Shown here piece by piece: positions 23,131 through 33,900 of a stretch of 64,000 nt of DNA (positions within the stretch are counted from its first letter, which is position 1; each line of letters starts with the position of its first letter). A program made the position numbers and the translations under genes. The DNA comes from Mikania micrantha (taxonomy: Eukaryota; Streptophyta; Magnoliopsida; Asterales; Asteraceae), in contig CM018694.1 of assembly GCA_009363875.1 (NCBI GenBank), forward strand, positions 26,545,415-26,609,414, in the 5' to 3' direction. The notes below the pieces were generated by a model. That model worked only from the letters and a program-made list of their open reading frames with translations, made no database searches and was not told the origin of the DNA.

Positions 23131-24062
23131 ACCTACAACAAAACACACACGATTGAGAATCATAAGAACTTACCTATTTGATTGATGAACTATATTTGAT
23201 CGATGAACTCTATTTGATCGATGAGTATGCACGCTCTGGAAACTCTCGTTAAATAGATGCTGAACCCATGAACACTTGAAGACGACATGACAAAATTGAA
23301 AACATCTAACAAATAAAAATTCATATCAAACACAAGACCTGATCGAGGATTTTGATTAAAGATGTTTCTGAATAAAACCCTAATACTGAAAAGTCAAGCT
23401 ATCATAACTTTGCTCTGCACATTCAAATCACATGATATATAATACATATTATCTTGATTGCTTCAACAACAGAAGCTTTCAACGTTTTCAAGAAATTTTC
23501 AATGTTTCAATAAGTCTGTTGCAATTCCCCTGCTATTTCTTGGAGCAATAAGCAGACTCTTCAAATTCTGCTGGCAATTAATGATGGTGCAGGAGTGTTT
23601 GAATTTGAAATTTGAAATCTTTTCAGCAAGAAGAAGTAGGAAGAAAGTGACATTAGCAAAAAAAATTGACATCACCATTACATCACTTTTTCATATGTAG
23701 ACAGCCTTAGAGTTTGCCACATCAGCTGTTTCAACTCCCATTTATTAGATAAATAGATTGAATGAAAATACAATAACTAATTAACTATTGACATATTTTG
23801 TGTTAAATGGGTCTAATATGTAATCATGTATTCTATATGTATCTCCTGACATCGTCATTAGTAATTACAATACAACAGTTACGTATGATCCCAACAAACT
23901 ATGGATATTGAAGGACGATGATTCGGCATTTTCTCATCACAAACAAAATTTGATCTGTTATGTTCTTAGAACAAACTATAGCTCCACCAACCTTATCTTC
24001 TTACAAAGACACACCCAAAGAACCTCAACCAAATCCTAGCTATTCAGCATAGGTGTACAAAG
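23131..24062. other. AT-rich region without recognisable features
   Basis: No domain, repeat family or splice pattern was recognised. A short local repeat (TTTGATCGATGAACT twice, near 23190-23225) is present. An 80-codon open stretch at 23458-23700 has no recognisable domain. Confidence 0.4.
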
Positions 24063-24500
24063 ATGCTAATTTGTGGCTGTTACTTATTTCCACCATCTCT
24101 GGAGCATTGTTCTGGCATGGAAAAGGTACCATATCCTAAGATCTCTGACTTTCTGTTGAACATGCCTATGCACCACATATGTTCCCTTGCTAGGGAATAC
24201 ATCCTAAAAACACTATTACTCAAGATCGAGATGAAAGGTGATGAAACTTCATCAAAAAACGTTACTAGGGCAAAAGAATATATTGATGATCTTGTCAATT
24301 TTGGTGAACCGATCAAATAAAAAACCTAGTTATGTAGCTAATTAGGTCTTCATCAAGAGTATAACGATGTAAAATCTACTATTGCTCGGCACACTCCCGC
24401 AACCTTCATCGAACTCCATGGCCTTTTCTTTTCTCTTATCATGATTATATGGTGAAGAAATTAGAATATTTTGACACTCTTGCCAATTTTGGTGAACCAA
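24063..24500 (+). pseudogene. Copia gag relic
   Basis: Plus-strand frames carry KEYIDDLVNFGEPI, then after a stop and shift LGLHQEYNDVKSTIARHTPATFIELHGLF, which resembles the UBN2-type copia gag segment before the knuckle (a helix, G-L-x-x-E-Y, then F-x-E-L-H). Short and interrupted, with no LTR. It could be exonised repeat DNA; the call rests on pattern only. Confidence 0.45.
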
Positions 24501-24739
24501 AATACCGACACTTTTACTTTTTAGTGTGATGGGCAATTATCTATCATTGCATGATGTAACAACCGGTTTTAACGATTGAATATGTTTGAAATAATCATTA
24601 ATAAAATGATTGTGATTGTTACAAATTGAAAATATGTGGAGAAATCATTAACGTGGGAGAAAACCGTGTGCGAAACGGAGTTCCGGATTCTCCGGAATTG
24701 CAAAATGAAAAAAATTACAAAAATATCAAAATTAGTGAT

Positions 24740-24870
24740 GCCAGGTGGTACGCCTAGCCCCAGACACCCACACTAGGCGATACGCGCGGAAGGAAAGAAA
24801 TATTTGAGATTTATGGTCTCGCGCGCTACGCCTTGGGCCAAACGCCCACGCGAGGCGATGCGCCTGGCAT
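24740..24870. promoter_or_regulatory. TACGCC/GGCGATACGC motif array in solo LTR
   Basis: Six or more ACGCC/GGCG motifs in 130 bp (TACGCCTAGCCC, AGGCGATACGC, CTACGCCTTGGGCC, ACGCCCACGCGAGGCG). It is a GC-rich island in AT-rich DNA in the U3-like part of the LTR. Confidence 0.45.
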
Positions 24871-25979
24871 GTGGCGGTTTGGCAGATTGGACTGAAATAT
24901 CAGACTTTCATGGAATTTTTTTTTCATTTCTTCGAACTCAGCCTATCCTCAAGCCATCAAAATGCATTTTTAGCATCTGATCTCAATTTTGAAGCCATCC
25001 AAACGTTCGGGTTGAGCCAAGGATCGTTTCTACACGTTCGGATCGTCATATTTCAACCATAAATTCATTTGAAAGGGTAATGATTCGTTTTATGCTACTG
25101 GTTTGATATTATATGGATTAAATATAGTTTTGAGCATGATATAATGAGTATTGTTGATAATTATTGCCTAGATGATGGTTAGGAATAATTAGAAACGAAG
25201 AACTAGATGTTTTAACGGTGAAATCATGATTTTGACCCGTTATAATATCCGGTTGTCATGAAATACATATTATTGAATATGATAACTAGTAGGATGATTA
25301 AATCGTGATTATGATGGAGTTGGATCATTCCCTGTAATGATCAATCCAATTTAAGTGTTTGATTAAATGTTGAGATTTGAAAGTTAATGATTTTGGCATA
25401 AATATGTTAATTATGAGTGATGACTTGACTTCTAAATGCCACATAGTAATGAATGAGATTCAAATGAGTTTGAATTAGTATGTATGGGTGTTGAGTGTAT
25501 TGAAACTAGTTATTTATGTGTGATTTGCAACTAGGTGGTGGAAGTCAAGCGACAGGTTACAAAATATGGAATTTTGATAATTGAATATGGCTAAGAACAT
25601 GGGCAGATTAGTTTCTGCACATGAGTTGTTTGATAAAAAGCCTCAGTGAGGTTTTGATTAAGTATGAAAAGCAAAACATGTAAAATGAATTAGATTACAT
25701 AAATAACACAAGTTGTGTGTTCATGTTATTAAATCTTCTTATATGTGGATATATAATAGGAAGAGGAGGTGAATCTAGTTCTAGAAGGCTTGGAAAAAAA
25801 TTGGAGATTGTTGATAGCTCTCCAAATCAAGGTAAGTTACCTATTTGATTGAACTTGTATTTGTAGGAAGGAGTGAGTTCACACTACAAGTATTTGTGCA
25901 TTTAGCATTTAAGTGATATGTTGTTTGAGTGAATTTGATATAAATAGTTATGGTTAGTGCGGTTATTGTAGTTGAATGA

Positions 25980-26200
25980 TTTACAAGGTGTGTGAACATT
26001 CAAATGGTAATAATGTTTGAGTTGATTTACAAGAGTGTAAACAACCATCATAATGTGGATGTTATGATCTACAAAAGTGTAGACATTAAATTGGCTATGT
26101 GCATGCTTCGATTCACAAGGTGTGTGAACATAAGACTTGCAAATCCAATTTAATAAATTCACAAGGTGTGTGAACAAAAGATGATCTACAAGAGTGTAGA
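25980..26200. repeat. Array of six short covarying hairpins
   Basis: Inverted repeats at 25980, 26026-26041, 26068-26083, 26112-26128, 26158-26174 and 26185-26200. The stems are TTTACA/TGTAAA, TCTACA/TGTAGA or TTCACA/TGTGAA around 4-5 base loops. Five of six are perfect 6-bp stems, and the arms change together between units. Confidence 0.75.
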
Positions 26201-26872
26201 CATCTAATTTAAAGAGTCAAATTGTTTAAGTTTGACTTTTGGGAAATATGATGCACAACTAGAGTTTTGTGTGCACATATGTGTTGTGTTAAATTATAAT
26301 GATTGTGTATGAATGGAAGAATTGCGGGATATTGGGTGATAACGACCCGTTAGTAAATCATGTTGTATGCGAATGAATAATATTACCAGATTATATTTGG
26401 AGAATCCTTAGTGTATCCATATGGGGTTATGGAATACACTTGAGAAAATAGTGGGGTAATCTTACTTAGTTCTAACGAACTAATGATGAAATTAAATGTG
26501 GTGTTTACATGTACTAAAGAGTCGGGTGAGCGGTGAAGGTGATCGGAATCGAACATGAAGGCTCGTATGATGGTTTTAAACTTAATAACCAAACTTGTGT
26601 GAACTTTTGTTTAATAAATGTTTTGTGGAATATGTAAACATACTTAAACTTTTTTTAACATGTGTTAGCAAGTAGTATGTTTATAGATATGTATAATACG
26701 GAAGTTTTTGCTGGGATCTAAATGTAGTTTGTTAAATATTGGTGTAAAATGTCCAGATGTGACATAAAGTGACATGGGTGTCACATGAGAATAAAATATA
26801 TAGTTATTTATGAGTTTTCATATTCAAGATCGTTTTTATGTAGATTTTGAGATCGTTTTTTTTTGTTAATCC

Positions 26873-27235
26873 AGATGGGTGTTATTTATTATTTAGAAAT
26901 GGCAGGCCACTTCAGTCTTGGAAACACCAATACTATTGCGACCATTGATGTTGCTAGAGCTTTCTTCCTTTGATAAAAATTTTTATATATGATTTTTTTT
27001 TTTTGTAAAAATCATGTTATAATGTTTGTGACAACGTATGCATCTCCTATGTCAGCTCTTCTGAGCTTGATGATGTTGATTTATGTGAAAGAAATTGATT
27101 CTCTTTTAAAGATCCATGAAGTAAATGCTGGTCAACTTTTGAAGGTTATTCTTGGTTTCCCATGTTTGGTTCCACATGGTTTGAATTATGTACTTTTGGT
27201 TGCATAGTGTTGATCATGAGGAACCATTTATTTAT
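26873..27235 (+). pseudogene. GPI ethanolamine phosphate transferase 2 (PIG-G-like) C-terminal remnant
   Basis: After an acceptor-like TTAATCCAG, the frame reads MGVIYYLEMAGHFSLGNTNT and IATIDVA, then breaks. A second stretch (27012-27207) has TTYASPMSALLSLMMLIYVK, LGFPCLVP and a stop, and MRNHLF .. VFSPK follows in the next frame. This pattern (GNSN/GNTN .. ATID, then TYA.P) is known from the PIG-G/GPI7 membrane region, which adds ethanolamine phosphate to GPI anchors in the ER. The region between the two exons is lost and there are stops and a shift, so it is a remnant. It lies tail-to-tail with the ABC gene. Confidence 0.6.
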
Positions 27236-27728
27236 ATGAACTGTTTTTTCTCCGAAGTCAGTCTTGCTCTTAAGGATGAAATCATGAAACATTTTACATC
27301 ATCAAGATATATATAGGGTTCTTAAACAATCTTTTCAAAGGTTTTATGGATGGTCAGCTCCATGTAATAATTCAAGAAGTATGATGCCAAAGATGATCTG
27401 CAGCTAGCTGGTGTTTGATAGTGTCACTTTTGACTATTGTCTAACACACAATATGTCAATAGTTATTGTATTTTCATTCAATAAAAAAAAAAAAAAAGGA
27501 GGTTTTTGTGTGTTGACAGTCTAAATAGGAGAAACCTCTTAAGTATGATGCCAAAGATATCTTTTCAAAGGTTTTATGGATGGTATGTAATTATTATGTG
27601 ATCAGCAGTTGCATCAACTTCACAATGAGTCTGCACAACACATATTCTTATTGTAGGAACAAGTGAGAAAAAACATACAATTCAGGAAGTATGATGCCAA
27701 AGATGATCTATTAACTTGTAACTTTTGA
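27236..27728. other. Intergenic region with duplicated ABC-gene 3' end
   Basis: AGTATGATGCCAAAGAT occurs near 27378, 27542 and 27688, and CTTTTGACTATTGTCTAA (the ABC-gene stop-codon region in reverse) near 27428 and 27723. So the 3' end/3' UTR of the ABC gene is partly duplicated. A 15-base A run follows TTCATTCAAT near 27482. Confidence 0.55.
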
Positions 27729-27956
27729 CTATTGTCTAATAATCCTGTTTGAGCTATAAACGAAATTATCTTCACCAGCAACTGTGGAATTCAGCCTTCC
27801 AGCAGCCCAACCATTGTTGACTACACGAATTGGATCCCCAGTTACCCGAGTACCATCAATATGCCTATCAAATTCTGGGAGCCCTTTTGCTTTTCTATCT
27901 TTCCTTCTCTTTCTCTCCTCGTCTCTTTCTGTCCTCAGCCATTGCTCTACTGTTCT
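27729..27956 (-). CDS. ABCI20: ABCI20-like last exon
   Basis: Acceptor ATGACAG/AGA, then RTVEQWLRTERDEERKRRK, GLPEFDRHIDG and the family-specific GWAAGRLNSTVAGEDNFVYS, stop TAG. It lies 6.2 kb from exon 6 because of intron insertions. Confidence 0.88.
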   Translation of the reverse strand, partial: RTVEQWLRTERDEERKRRKDRKAKGLPEFDRHIDGTRVTGDPIRVVNNGWAAGRLNSTVAGEDNFVYSSNRIIRQ

Positions 27957-30900
27957 CTGTCATTACAAACAAGCTTTTGATATTTTAGTCCAATCTATTA
28001 TGTTCCAAGCTTCAAACTAAAATCGAAAGGTTTACATCAATGTTTTACCCAAAGTTTATATTATTTTTGATAGAAGGAATATTGATCAAACCGTGACTTC
28101 TCATTGATCCATGCCAGTATATAAATTACAATTACAAATCTAGTAATTACATTGAGATCCCTAATCTTTACAAATCTAGTAATTACATTGAGATCCCTAA
28201 TCTTTGTATCAGTTGTCTAATAATATCTATTATGTCTAATACACCCCCTCAGTCTAAGGGGGAGGATCACGAATACTTAGACTGGATCTGAAATCATTAA
28301 ACAGTACGCGAGGTAAGCCTTTGGTAAAAATGTCCGCGAGTTGATATCTCGAGGGAACATGTAACACGCGTATCTGACCGGATCGTACTTTGTCACGAAC
28401 AAAATGTATGTCAAGTTCAATGTGCTTTGTTCGTTGGTGCTGAATCGGATTTCCAGACATGAAGATGGCGTTGACATTGTCACAATAGACCAAGGATGCG
28501 GTGTGAATGGGGCAGCCTAACTCAAGTAGCAAGTTTCGAATCCAACATAATTCGGCAACTACGTTTGCAATGCCACGATATTCAGCTTCAGCACTGGATC
28601 GAGAGATGGTTGTCCGGCGTTTGGAGGGCCATGAAATAAGATTGTCACCTAGAAACACACAGTAGCCGGAGGTGGATCGGCGAGTGTCAGGACAACCTGC
28701 CCAATCTGCGTCGGTGTAGGCAATAAGGGAGGAAACAGGGCTGCTACGTAGATGTAATCCCATAGCAATGGTGCCTTTTACATATCGGAGGATGCGTTTT
28801 AGAGCATTGAAATGAGTCGTCCGAGGAGCATGCATGTGCATGCATACCTGCTGAACAGCATAAGAGATGTTTGGACGAGTAAACGTCAGGTATTGTAGGG
28901 CACCTGCAAGGCTACGAAATTGCGTAGCATCGGGTAAGAGATCACCAGCAGTTGAACTCAGTTTGCCCATAGTATCCACGGGTGTATGAACCGGATTGCA
29001 GTCCACCATGTTGGCACGCATAAGAATCTCTTGAGCATACTTCTGTTGAGATAAGAACATCCCATTGGCGTTCCGAGTGACAGATATGCCAAGGAAATAG
29101 CTGAGTGAGCCGAGATCCTTCATGGCAAATTCAGAAGATAGCAAGTTAAGGAACTTTTGTTTCAAAGCAGCAGAAGAAGTGGTAATGATGATGTCATCAA
29201 CATACAATAACATGTAGGCGGTATCCGGACCTCGTCTGTAAATAAAGAGTGAATGATCACATGAACTATGTTGAAATCCCAACGTGGTTACGTAATCAGT
29301 GAACCTTTGGTACCACGCCCTCGGTGCCTGTTTCAACCCGTATAGCGACTTGCGCAAACGACATACATGATGAGGATATGTGGGGTGTCTAAATCCCATG
29401 GGTTGATGCATGTAAACTGTTTCCTGTAAATTTCCATGGAGAAATGCATTCTTAACGTCAAGTTGACTGAGATCCCAACCGCGAAGCAAAGCAATGCTCA
29501 GAACGGTTCGGATGGTTGCTGGTTTAACGACTTGACTGAAAGTTTCATAGCAGTCCACTCCAACTTGCTGTGACCGCCCATCGCAGACCAGTCGGGCTTT
29601 GTAGCGCTCTAATGATCCATCAGATTTAGTTTTGTGCTTAAAAATCCACATGCATCGAATGATGTTCATATCCGGGAGACGAGGTACCAACTCCCACGTA
29701 TTATTTTCAATAAGAGCATTAAATTCATCTGTCATGGCACGGAACCAAACGGGTTGGGTGAGGGCATCGGTTGGGTTTCGAGGGATAGGCTCAAAAGGTT
29801 CGTTGGGGGTCATTGTATGAAGGTTAAGGGAGCGTTTTGGTTTAGAATGACCAGTCATACTGCGGGTCGACATAGGATGACGTGGTGGTGGTGGTGGTGG
29901 TGGTACTGGAATTGGGGAGGAGGGTGGTTGGGCCGATGTAGGTGCTGTTTGGGAAGCCGGTGTAGGGGCTTGTTCAGATGGAATTGTAGTGGAGGGTGTG
30001 GGTTTGGGCCGACGAGTGTAGACTCGGCATGGTGATGGTTGAGCTGTAGTAGTAGAATGTGGTTGGGTAGGTGAGGAGGATTGGTTTGTAGGAACTACCG
30101 AGGATGGGTCTTGGGTAGTCGATGTGACTGGGTCGGTTTGGGGGGTAGGTGGTGTTGGAGTGGGCGCCGAATGACCAGAAACTTGAGCCCAAATGGAAGG
30201 ATGAAGATCTGATGAATGGAGGAAATCGTAGGCAGAAGGGTTGGGGTGTGAAGAGGTGAATGGAAAAATGTTTTCATCAAACACCACATGGCGAGAAATG
30301 ATGATCTTGCGGGAGTTAAGATCAAAACATTTGTACCCCCGGTGATTTAGGGGATAGCCGAGAAAGACACAAGGGGTTGAACGATTTTGAAGTTTGTTGA
30401 TGGAGGAGGTGGGAAGAAGAGGATAACAAAGGCAACCGAATGTGCGTAAATGGTCAAAAGAAGGATGTTTGCGGTATAGGAGAAAGGTAGGGGTGTGATT
30501 GTGTTTGGTTTTGGAGGGGAGAATGTTTAGGAGGTAAGTGGCCATTTGGAGTGCATGATGCCAAAACTCGGCTGGTAAAGAGGCATGGGTTAAAAGGGTA
30601 CGAACAATGTTGTTAATGGACCTAATTTTACGCTCGGCCTTGCCATTTTGAGAAGAGGTATGAGGACAAGAGAACCGGAAGGTCATGCCATGTTTGGTGC
30701 AAAAATCATGAAACGATTTGTTGTTATATTCGGTGCCATTATCACATTGAAAAGATTTAATGCCTTTTTCAAATTGAGTTTCTAAAAATGAGTGAAATTT
30801 GAGAAAAATGGAGTAAACAGCCGATTTAGTTGCAATTGGAAATGTCTATAAGTAATTTGTGAAATCATCAAGAAATAGAATATAGTAGCGGTGGCCCCCG

Positions 30901-33900
30901 GAACTAATAACCGGGGAGGTCCAAACATCACTGTGAACAATATCAAAGGGCAAACATGTAGTAGAAGTAGAATCATAAAAAGGTAACTTAATATGTTTTC
31001 CAAACACACACGATTGACATAAGTTTTTGGTAGAAACATTACGAAAAGAAATAACATGCTGTTTATTTAAAAAATGAAGCAAATCAATGCCAGGATGTCC
31101 TAGACGACGATGCCATAAGTCTTGAGAGAGAGCTGCAAAATTGGAAGGAGTTGTGACTTGAGTAGCTGATGAGGAAAGAGGATAGAGATCGCCTGTGCTG
31201 TCACATCGGAGGATAGGAATCCGCGTCCGGTAATCCTTCACAAGAAAACCATATGGGTCAAACTCAATAGATATGTGATTGTCGGTGGTCAATCGGCGCA
31301 CGGATAGTAGATTTTTGATAAGTTTTGGAGCAATTAGGATGTTGTTTAGCTGTAGGGGTGGGTAAGGTGGTTGAAGTGTGGTGAAACCCGTACCGAGAAC
31401 CGGTATTTGATACCCGTTGCCAACGACAATCGAATTTTGTATGCTATTATTTAAATAAGTTGAGAGATTACCTGTCGAGTGAGACATGTGATTGGTAGCA
31501 CCAGTGTCGAGATACCAATTCTGATCTGGGTTTAATGTCATCGTGTGTAAGGCCTGCTCAATATTAGTTGGAGCATAAGAAGCTTCACTGGATGCGTAAA
31601 ACTGAGATGGTGCGTGGCCAAGAATGCCTGCAGTATTGCCACGAGGTGGTGGTCCACGATGAGTAGGATTAGGGACAGTAGGGTAGGGTACAGGTGGGGT
31701 GGTCCAGGGCTGTTGTGGTGGCCACCATGGCTGTTGTTGTGGCAGCCATGGAGAAAATTGATGGTGCTGCCCCTGAAAAACAGATGGTCCACAGGTGAGA
31801 GTTGGAGTTACGTCTGCCCCGACCACGGCTGCGACCCCCACGGCCACGAACCCGACCACGAGAGGAATCAGAATGGTGAGAATGTGGGCTGTGGGTTTGC
31901 TGGTACGTATAATTGGAAGGAATGGGTGAGGCGGGTTGGGGTTGGGTGGTGGCAGCATGTAAAGCAGTGTCTGGTTGAGGCTGTTGAGCCTGCCTTGTTT
32001 CCTCCAAGATTAAGCGAGAGCGGGCCACATAAAAATCAGGTAACGGGGATGTTTGTTGCAACATCATGCCAACCGCATCTAGTTTACTACCTGTGAGGCC
32101 ATTAATAAGTTGAAGAACCAATTGTTGATCACTGACCGGTGCATCCACGTTTGCTAATTGATCAGAAAGAACCTTTAACTGTTGACAATAAGCAGAAGCG
32201 GATGAAAAAGATTCAAGCTTGACGTTGGAAAATTGAGTTTGAAGATGCAGCGCACGTGTACTTTTGTTGTCATGAAATATATTGGCGACAGCATTCCATG
32301 CTTGGGCTGCAGTAGATTTCGGTTTGAGAATGGTATGTAAAAGATCAATGGAGATCGTGCCATAAATCCATTGTAGAACTATTGCATCAAGGCGTGACTA
32401 GAGAGCCTGATCAGTGGAGGACTCGGCTTCTTTGTCAGTCGCCGATTTGGGACTAGGAGGAAGAATATGGTCGAGAACTTGATAGGCGGTGCATTGGATC
32501 TGGAAAAGTTCCGACCAAGATGTGTACTTGGCGTTGTCCATCTCCAAGACAATGGGAATTAGGTTACGGATGTTGGTTACTGTGAGTGCTGGGTGTAGGG
32601 TAGCCATGAATAGAGTGATCGGCTGAATAGAGAAGAGGAGAAGAATAGGGTTGCAGGTTGCAGGGGATCGGAGAAGATGATCAGAAGGAGGGCCGGCAGG
32701 GGATCGTATTTAGGGTGATACCATGATAGAAGGAATATTGATCAAACCGTGACTTCTCATTGATCCATGCCAGTATATAAATTACAATTACAAATCTAGT
32801 AATTACATTGAGATCCCTAATCTTTACAAATCTAGTAATTACATTGAGATCCCTAATCTTTGCAAATCTAGTAATTACATTGAGATCCCTAATCTTTGTA
32901 TCAGTTGTCTAATAATATCTATTATGTCTAATAATTTTGATTACTTTTTAATGCAGCAATACACTTTCTAAAGAAAAATGTAACAGCTTGCATCCATGAT
33001 TCTACTTTGAAATCCGTTTATTGAAACCAAAAGTCAAAACTGTCTCCAGTATGTAAACTGCCCCTTAAGGGGGTCGGAGTGGGAGCCGGGAGAGAGGCGG
33101 GGAGATTTGGGGCCGACCGGGAACACCACCCCCCGGAAGTGGGGTGGGGTGAATCGGGGAGATGGCACCGTTTCAAGCCGAAATGGGAAAGTGGGTAAAA
33201 TGACCGTTGGGGAGGAACGTTGTGGGTTTAAAAAAAAAAAAATCTAATTTTTTTTTCTATTTAAACAACTCCAAAACAATCACAACTCACACTCTTTATC
33301 ATTTTATTCTTTCATTCTACACTCAAATTTTATAAAGTTTAAAACAATGGATCCGTTTACATTGGAGCTTCCCACATTTGAAAGTAAATCGTCAAGTTCA
33401 GAAGAAGAGGAGATCAATATCAAACAACGAAACTTTCAGTTTTTGTCAACCATCGTCGCCACCAGTTTAAACGAGTCTGCATCCACCGCATCCTCTTCGA
33501 GAAGGTATACACAATTTTTTTAGTATAGTTGTTTTTTTATATTTTTTTTATTATGTGTTTTACAATATATATGTTACAATTTGTTTAAAAGGTATATATG
33601 TCGGGACGATCGTGCCGAATCACACAAGAGGCTTGTCGATCATTATTTTAACACCGAAACCAACCCAACATTCACCAACAAATTATTTGAAAGAAGATTT
33701 CGTATGCCTAGAGATTTATCGCAACAATATCACGCCAATAACCCGAATAATTAGTATTTTCATTTAATGTAATATCTTTTTAATTTAATGTAATATCTTT
33801 TTAAATTTTAATGTAATTTTATATTTTATTTTTAATGAATCTATTTAATTATTATTATTTATTTATTGTTAAAATAATTAAATAAAAATAAGATTTGAAA

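Larger units (their letters stand above)
24550..26788. mobile_element. Solo LTR with 5-bp target duplication CATGA
   Basis: TGTAACAACCGG at 24555 to GGGTGTCA at 26783, flanked on both sides by CATGA (24550-24554 and 26784-26788). No PBS, coding or PPT sequence is inside, so it is a solo LTR of 2,229 bp left by LTR-LTR recombination. Gypsy by length and termini. Orientation is plus if TGTAAC is the start as in Tekay. Confidence 0.85.
28063..32938 (-). mobile_element. Ty1/copia element in last intron of the ABC gene
   Basis: LTRs 28068-28241 and 32724-32933, flanked by the target duplication ATTTT (28063-28067 and 32934-32938). Sense is minus, the same as the host gene. Coding is nearly full length, with two TGG-to-TAG stops and one frameshift. 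Termini read TA..CA on the sense strand, not TG..CA. The LTRs differ by one unit of a 36-bp internal repeat (two versus three copies). PBS and PPT are visible. Confidence 0.92.

Noticed and set aside
27482..27497. A-run as the poly(A) tail of a PIG-G retrocopy
   Set aside because: The PIG-G remnant keeps an intron acceptor, so it did not come from spliced mRNA; the A-run is probably slippage or part of the duplicated 3' region.
29634..30035. 133-codon plus-strand frame rich in Trp and Gly
   Set aside because: It is the reverse strand of the Pro/Thr-rich linker of the copia pol, including a (GTG)n tract.
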